8,172 nucleotides of DNA, from NCBI GenBank assembly GCA_003452395.1, contig DMOI01000066.1:1-8172 (forward strand), in the 5' to 3' direction. The position numbers and the translations under genes are program-made. Below, piece by piece: positions 6,069 to 8,172 of the stretch. Under the pieces are notes generated by a model that searched no databases, had not been told where the DNA came from, and saw nothing but the letters and a program-made list of their open reading frames with translations. Each line of letters begins with the position of its first letter. Within the stretch, counting starts at the first letter, position 1. The DNA is from Clostridiales bacterium (GTDB lineage Bacteria; Bacillota; Clostridia; Lachnospirales; UBA12420).

Positions 6069-6097
6069 AGTATAAAACAACTACCCTCTCCCTACAA
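6069..6097 (-). promoter_or_regulatory. candidate tRNA-Arg promoter
   Basis: On the minus strand, TTGTAG (6092-6097) and TATACT (6069-6074) are separated by exactly 17 bp. Transcription would begin near 6062, 14 bases before the 5'-half remnant, and run through the hairpin into intact tRNA-Arg. A second TATAAT overlaps at 6064-6069. Confidence 0.5.
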
Positions 6098-6123
6098 CAA
6101 AGGTAGAGAAGACACAAAACTAC

Positions 6124-6174
6124 AAAAGTCAGGTATCAATAGTCATTTCATCTGACTGCTGATATCTGACTTTT
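6124..6174 (-). terminator. long hairpin terminator downstream of the tRNA-Leu fragment
   Basis: A 15-bp stem with one wobble (6124-6138 with 6160-6174) has an inner AGTCA/TGACT stem and ends in TTTT on both strands, so it may work in both directions. It shares AAAAGTCAGGT and TTTCATCTGACT with the terminator after the intact tRNA-Leu at 7465-7512, so it is probably the original terminator of the Leu gene. Confidence 0.7.
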
Positions 6175-6181
6175 GATATCT

Positions 6182-6242
6182 TATTGCCGGAGACCGGAAT
6201 CGAACCGGTACGGGAGGTAAGTCCCGCAGGATTTTAAGTCCT
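6182..6242 (-). pseudogene. displaced tRNA-Leu 3' part (attachment-site repeat)
   Basis: These 61 bases are identical to 7522-7582, the part of tRNA-Leu(UAA) from the anticodon stem to just past the 3' end. Identity stops sharply at 6242. Beyond that point there is no D-arm and no 5' acceptor strand. This is the displaced 3' fragment normally left at the far end of an element that has integrated into a tRNA gene. Confidence 0.9.
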
Positions 6243-6303
6243 AGCTAGTCGGATATATCGCATCGCTAGCCTTCAGCCCTTATATATCAAGTCTTTCAGT
6301 AAG

Positions 6304-6366
6304 TCACACACAGGATTATTTGATACTTCACACACAGGACTATGCCTATGTCATGTACTGGATTAT
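6304..6366 (+). repeat. three evenly spaced 16-bp repeats beside the attachment core
   Basis: TCACACACAGGATTAT (6304-6319), TCACACACAGGACTAT (6328-6343) and a weaker TCATGTACTGGATTAT (6351-6366) start 24 and 23 bp apart, about two DNA turns. A further GGATTA follows at 6378. They begin about 60 bp inside the islet from the 6242 break point, where arm-type integrase sites usually lie. Confidence 0.55.
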
Positions 6367-6447
6367 AACACAGAAACGGATTAAATGCAAGCCAATATTG
6401 GTAAACTTTATATTTTTATCATTTTACACTTAATAAAAAACATTAAA

Positions 6448-6612
6448 TTATATTTGTCCATTTGCTTCTTCTAGAAATTCATCTCTCAATTTTTGCCTTT
6501 GCAAAACCTCTGTGAGTGTGCTGCCATTTCTAAAATCAGCAACGCAACGAAAATCAACTATTCCATCTGAGTTTAGTGTTTCATAGATTTTGTCATTGAA
6601 TGATATAAGTCG
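6448..6612 (-). pseudogene. frame-shifted C-terminal remainder of the HAD gene
   Basis: In the frame next to that of the HAD gene, the minus strand is open from 6612 to a TAA at 6448. It reads FNDKIYETLNSDGIVDF, then about 33 ordinary residues ending in EEANGQI. No start codon or ribosome site precedes it. Adding one base near 6600 joins it in frame to ...QDDDLYH of the upstream protein. No canonical slippery heptamer is present, so mutation or sequencing error is likelier than programmed frameshifting. Confidence 0.7.
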
Positions 6613-7286
6613 TCATCTTGGTTTGATTGATAAACAAAAATGGACTTCCCACCATTATTGTGTACAAATCTCATTGCCGATGCATCACTATAGCCATCAC
6701 CGATAAAATATACATTGCGGCAATCATTTTCCTTTCTGCCATTCTTTTTTAATATATCACAAATTGCAAAGATTTTTTTATCGTCTGTCATCACTTCGCC
6801 TATTCCAACAATTAACCCATTTTTGTCATGCTGTACAGGTGTGCCATAAATATCGTCAAAATATTTTGCTATGTTAAGATTTTGCAGAAATTCTTTTAAT
6901 CCACCAGAAACTATATAATTTCTTATAGAAGATTTCGCAATAAAATCAATTACACCAAGATTATACTTAATAAGTTTCTCTCCTTCTAAAAGTTCTTCGT
7001 ATGTAATAGTTGAATTATTGTCAACAAGTAAATCGTTGAAAAAAGCAAAAAATATTTCAAGCGCATTTCCGACATTCATATTCCTATATTCAGCAAGTGC
7101 TTTTTCTAAACACTCATTCCTTTCATCTCCATTATATCCAAATTTTTTAACCCATACCCAAAACTTGGGCCATGTTTCTGTAGTCAATGTTCCATCAAAG
7201 TCAAAAATATTTATTGGTTCAACATTAAAGATATTTTCTTCATTTAATAGTACATTTACTTTGATTTCTGCCCTTAATTCAATCAT
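6573..7286 (-). CDS. HAD-superfamily phosphatase, C-terminally frameshifted
   Basis: This is a haloacid-dehalogenase-type hydrolase resembling the phosphoserine-phosphatase branch. It would cleave phosphate esters through a phospho-aspartate; the substrate is unknown. All four motifs are intact: DFDGT (29-33, nucleophile Asp29 and acid Asp31), Ser127 in YIVSGG, Lys170/171 in TDDKK, and GDGYSD (196-201). A helical cap (residues 40-110, rich in Trp and Phe) lies between motifs I and II. The ATG at 7286 has GGAGG at good spacing. The frame ends with a weak-looking tail (HSMTKSMKH) at 6573, but a neighbouring frame continues sensibly for 50 more codons to 6448. A one-base deletion near 6600, or a sequencing error, has therefore truncated about 50 residues; the repaired protein would be about 279 aa. 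It is the only gene of the tRNA-Leu islet. The catalytic core is complete, so the short form may still be active. Confidence 0.85.
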   Translation of the reverse strand: MIELRAEIKVNVLLNEENIFNVEPINIFDFDGTLTTETWPKFWVWVKKFGYNGDERNECLEKALAEYRNMNVGNALEIFFAFFNDLLVDNNSTITYEELLEGEKLIKYNLGVIDFIAKSSIRNYIVSGGLKEFLQNLNIAKYFDDIYGTPVQHDKNGLIVGIGEVMTDDKKIFAICDILKKNGRKENDCRNVYFIGDGYSDASAMRFVHNNGGKSIFVYQSNQDDDLYHSMTKSMKH

Positions 7287-7312
7287 AACTGTCCTCCAAT
7301 CTAACCAAAATT

Positions 7313-7321
7313 ATCATACCA
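7313..7321 (-). promoter_or_regulatory. possible second, extended -10 promoter of the HAD gene
   Basis: On the minus strand TGGTATGAT forms an extended -10 (TGn next to TATGAT) about 27 bp before the start codon. The -35 region is poor. If used, it gives a short leader, compared with about 119 bases from the consensus promoter upstream. Confidence 0.35.
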
Positions 7322-7411
7322 CATCTTAAATGTAATATTTATTTAAAATTTTCAAAAAGACAACTTCACCATTTTCAATATATTTAGAAGCTAACTTTTA
7401 TTATCAAATCC

Positions 7412-7440
7412 ATTATACGTTTACTAAAATATAATGTCAA
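7412..7440 (-). promoter_or_regulatory. perfect consensus sigma-A promoter of the HAD gene
   Basis: On the minus strand TTGACA (7435-7440) and TATAAT (7412-7417) are separated by exactly 17 bp. Transcription would start near 7405, leaving a leader of about 119 bases before the HAD start codon. No clear riboswitch fold or leader peptide is seen in that leader. Confidence 0.85.
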
Positions 7441-7464
7441 TACAAAAAAATTAAATCCTGTGAA

Positions 7465-7512
7465 ACAAAAAAGTCAGGTGCTCGAAGTATTGTTACTTCT
7501 TTCATCTGACTT
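7465..7512 (-). terminator. terminator of the Thr-Ile2-Leu tRNA transcript
   Basis: An outer stem AAGTCAG/CTGACTT (7471-7477 with 7506-7512) and an inner stem GAAGTA-TTGT-TACTTC (7484-7499) are followed by a U-run on the minus strand. It starts 13 bp after the tRNA-Leu 3' end and resembles the terminator at 6124-6174. Confidence 0.7.
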
Positions 7513-7524
7513 CTAATAAAATAT

Positions 7525-7610
7525 TGCCGGAGACCGGAATCGAACCGGTACGGGAGGTAAGTCCCGCAGGATTTTAAGTCCTGTGCGTCTGCCAGTTCCG
7601 CCACTTCGGC
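7525..7610 (-). tRNA. tRNA-Leu(UAA)
   Basis: This is an 86-nt class II tRNA. The anticodon stem CAGGA/TCCTG holds the loop CTTAAAA (anticodon UAA), the long variable arm has a CGGGA/TCCCG stem, and the T-arm is ACCGG-TTCGATT-CCGGT. The discriminator is A and CCA is not encoded. The acceptor stem GCCGAAG/CTCCGGC contains one A-C mismatch (positions 5 and 68). The 3' part is the right-hand copy of the 61-bp repeat, so this gene is the rebuilt junction of an integration event. Confidence 0.93.
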
Positions 7611-7632
7611 AAGTGTATTTATAATTTTTATA

Positions 7633-7706
7633 TGGGCCTTCAGGGACTCGAACCCCGGACCATCCGGTTATGAGCCGGACGCTCTAACCAACTGAGCTAA
7701 AGGCCC
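7633..7706 (-). tRNA. tRNA with CAU anticodon, probably tRNA-Ile2
   Basis: A complete 74-nt cloverleaf has the acceptor GGGCCTT/AAGGCCC, the anticodon stem TCCGG/CCGGA and the loop CTCATAA (CAU). CAU can be initiator Met, elongator Met or Ile2 (read as lysidine-AU after TilS modification). The acceptor pairs C4-G69 and C5-G68 are the TilS-recognised pairs known from E. coli tRNA-Ile2, which favours Ile2. Elongator Met remains possible; the paired 1-72 end argues against initiator Met. Confidence 0.9.
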
Positions 7707-7711
7707 CAATA

Positions 7712-7784
7712 AGCCGACGATCGGAGTTGAACCGATAACCTGCTGATTACAAGTCAGCTGCTCTGCCAATTGAGCCACGTCGGC
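7712..7784 (-). tRNA. tRNA-Thr(UGU)
   Basis: A complete 73-nt cloverleaf: acceptor GCCGACG/CGTCGGC, anticodon stem GCTGA/TCAGC, loop CTTGTAA (UGU), T-arm ATCGG-TTCAACT-CCGAT. The discriminator is U and CCA is not encoded. The CAU tRNA begins only 5 bp downstream, so the two are cotranscribed. Confidence 0.95.
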
Positions 7785-7813
7785 GAATTTTTCATTAAGC
7801 TTTGTTTAGTCAT

Positions 7814-7819
7814 ATTATA
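7814..7819 (-). promoter_or_regulatory. candidate -10 box for the Thr-Ile2-Leu tRNA transcript
   Basis: A perfect TATAAT on the minus strand lies 30 bp before the tRNA-Thr 5' end, in the 90-bp AT-rich spacer after tRNA-Val. The -35 region is poor (TAATAC at 17 bp). A second TATAAT lies at 7845-7850. Confidence 0.4.
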
Positions 7820-7849
7820 ACCTTATTTAGATTTATGTATTACTATTAT

Positions 7850-7873
7850 AAAGATTTATATTTGTAAATCTTT
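7850..7873 (-). terminator. hairpin directly after tRNA-Val
   Basis: A perfect 9-bp AT-rich stem (AAAGATTTA/TAAATCTTT) with a 6-base loop begins at the tRNA-Val 3' end. No real U-run follows, so it may be a weak terminator or a processing signal. Confidence 0.4.
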
Positions 7874-7874
7874 A

Positions 7875-7947
7875 TGGGCACAACAGGGATCGAACCTGTG
7901 ACCCCCTGCTTGTAAGGCAGGTGCTCTCCCAGCTGAGCTATGCGCCC
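7875..7947 (-). tRNA. tRNA-Val(UAC)
   Basis: A complete 73-nt cloverleaf: acceptor GGGCGCA/TGTGCCC with one G-U pair, anticodon stem CCTGC/GCAGG, loop CTTACAA (UAC), T-arm ACAGG-TTCGATC-CCTGT. The discriminator is A and CCA is not encoded. Confidence 0.95.
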
Positions 7948-7959
7948 GGGATTTTTTTA

Positions 7960-7991
<32 letters not shown>

Positions 7992-8052
7992 TAAAGTTCT
8001 AAAAAAAATTTGTTTTTGTTCTTCACTTTCAATTTTCAATTGTCTTAATAAA

Positions 8053-8126
8053 CGACCCTGAGGGGACTCGAACCCACGACCTCTGCCGTGACAGGGCAGC
8101 GCTCTAACCAACTGAGCTACAGGGCC
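8053..8126 (-). tRNA. tRNA-Asp(GUC)
   Basis: A complete 74-nt cloverleaf: acceptor GGCCCTG/CAGGGTC with one G-U pair, anticodon stem CTGCC/GGCAG, loop CTGTCAC (GUC), and the G discriminator expected of tRNA-Asp. The T-stem GTGGG/CCCCT contains a G-U pair and a U-C mismatch, slightly weak but probably tolerated. The 46 bp to the window edge show no certain promoter, so the cluster may extend further right. Confidence 0.93.
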
Positions 8127-8172
8127 AAAATTATTAAAACCAATCATAAAACTAAATAGTGTAAGAGAGAAG

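Larger units (their letters stand above)
6182..7582. mobile_element. 1.34-kb integrated islet in tRNA-Leu, without integrase
   Basis: The 61-bp direct repeats (6182-6242 and 7522-7582) bracket the islet, with one intact tRNA-Leu at the right end and only a 3' fragment at the left end. Its content is a HAD phosphatase gene with its promoter, a terminator, and a cluster of short repeats beside the left repeat. It contains no recombinase, so it is either a remnant or a non-autonomous cassette moved by an integrase acting in trans. Duplication by homologous exchange between Leu genes is the alternative. Confidence 0.75.

Noticed and set aside
5929..6117. 62-aa minus-strand frame reading VAQLDRVFGYEA
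   Set aside because: It is translation through the tRNA-Arg 5'-half remnant and the start of tRNA-Arg, a familiar spurious protein pattern.
7018..7329. 103-aa plus-strand frame
   Set aside because: It is antisense to the HAD gene, with no ribosome site and low-complexity Ser/Phe content.

Overview
The window looks like an AT-rich, low-GC Firmicute, probably of the Clostridia. The reasons are strong AGGAGG-type ribosome sites, TATAAT promoters, many U-tailed hairpin terminators, AT-rich codon use, and a tRNA cluster whose genes do not encode CCA. Species cannot be read from the sequence. Nearly everything lies on the minus strand, so the window reads from right to left.

Right part (about 7,525-8,126): an ordinary tRNA cluster in the order Asp(GUC), Val(UAC), Thr(UGU), Ile2-type (CAU), Leu(UAA). 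The Arg(ACG) gene follows at 5,865-5,938. A GTTGAGA minisatellite and spacer hairpins lie between some of them.

Middle (about 5,939-7,582): two scars of site-specific integration inside tRNA genes. The Leu gene is complete, but its 3' two-thirds is repeated exactly 1,340 bp downstream (61-bp direct repeat 6,182-6,242 / 7,522-7,582). The repeats bracket an islet that carries one HAD-family phosphatase gene, a consensus promoter and no integrase. The HAD gene has lost its C-terminus through an apparent one-base deletion. The Arg gene has the reverse scar: a displaced 5' half with the likely original promoter lies 110 bp upstream of the intact gene.

Left part (1-5,813): a probable mobile element abutting the 3' end of tRNA-Arg, entirely minus strand, in two transcription units. 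The first unit runs from a promoter at about 5,700. It encodes an unrecognised 256-aa protein, a DUF927-type P-loop ATPase and a D12-class adenine methyltransferase, and ends in a hairpin at 2,182-2,218. The second encodes a 126-aa protein resembling a catalytically degenerate serine-recombinase domain, a 213-aa catalytic-domain-only tyrosine recombinase and a 104-aa unknown, and ends in a hairpin at 496-529. The far end of the element is not identified and may lie outside the window.

Inferred cooperation: the tyrosine recombinase would move the element, the DUF927 ATPase would serve as helicase or replication motor (or as a defence ATPase), and the methyltransferase would modify element or host DNA. 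The most unusual points are the integrase-free tRNA-Leu islet, the inverted logic of the tRNA-Arg scar, the ATPase-methyltransferase operon behind a perfect 12-bp inverted repeat, and the recombinase-like protein without its catalytic serine.
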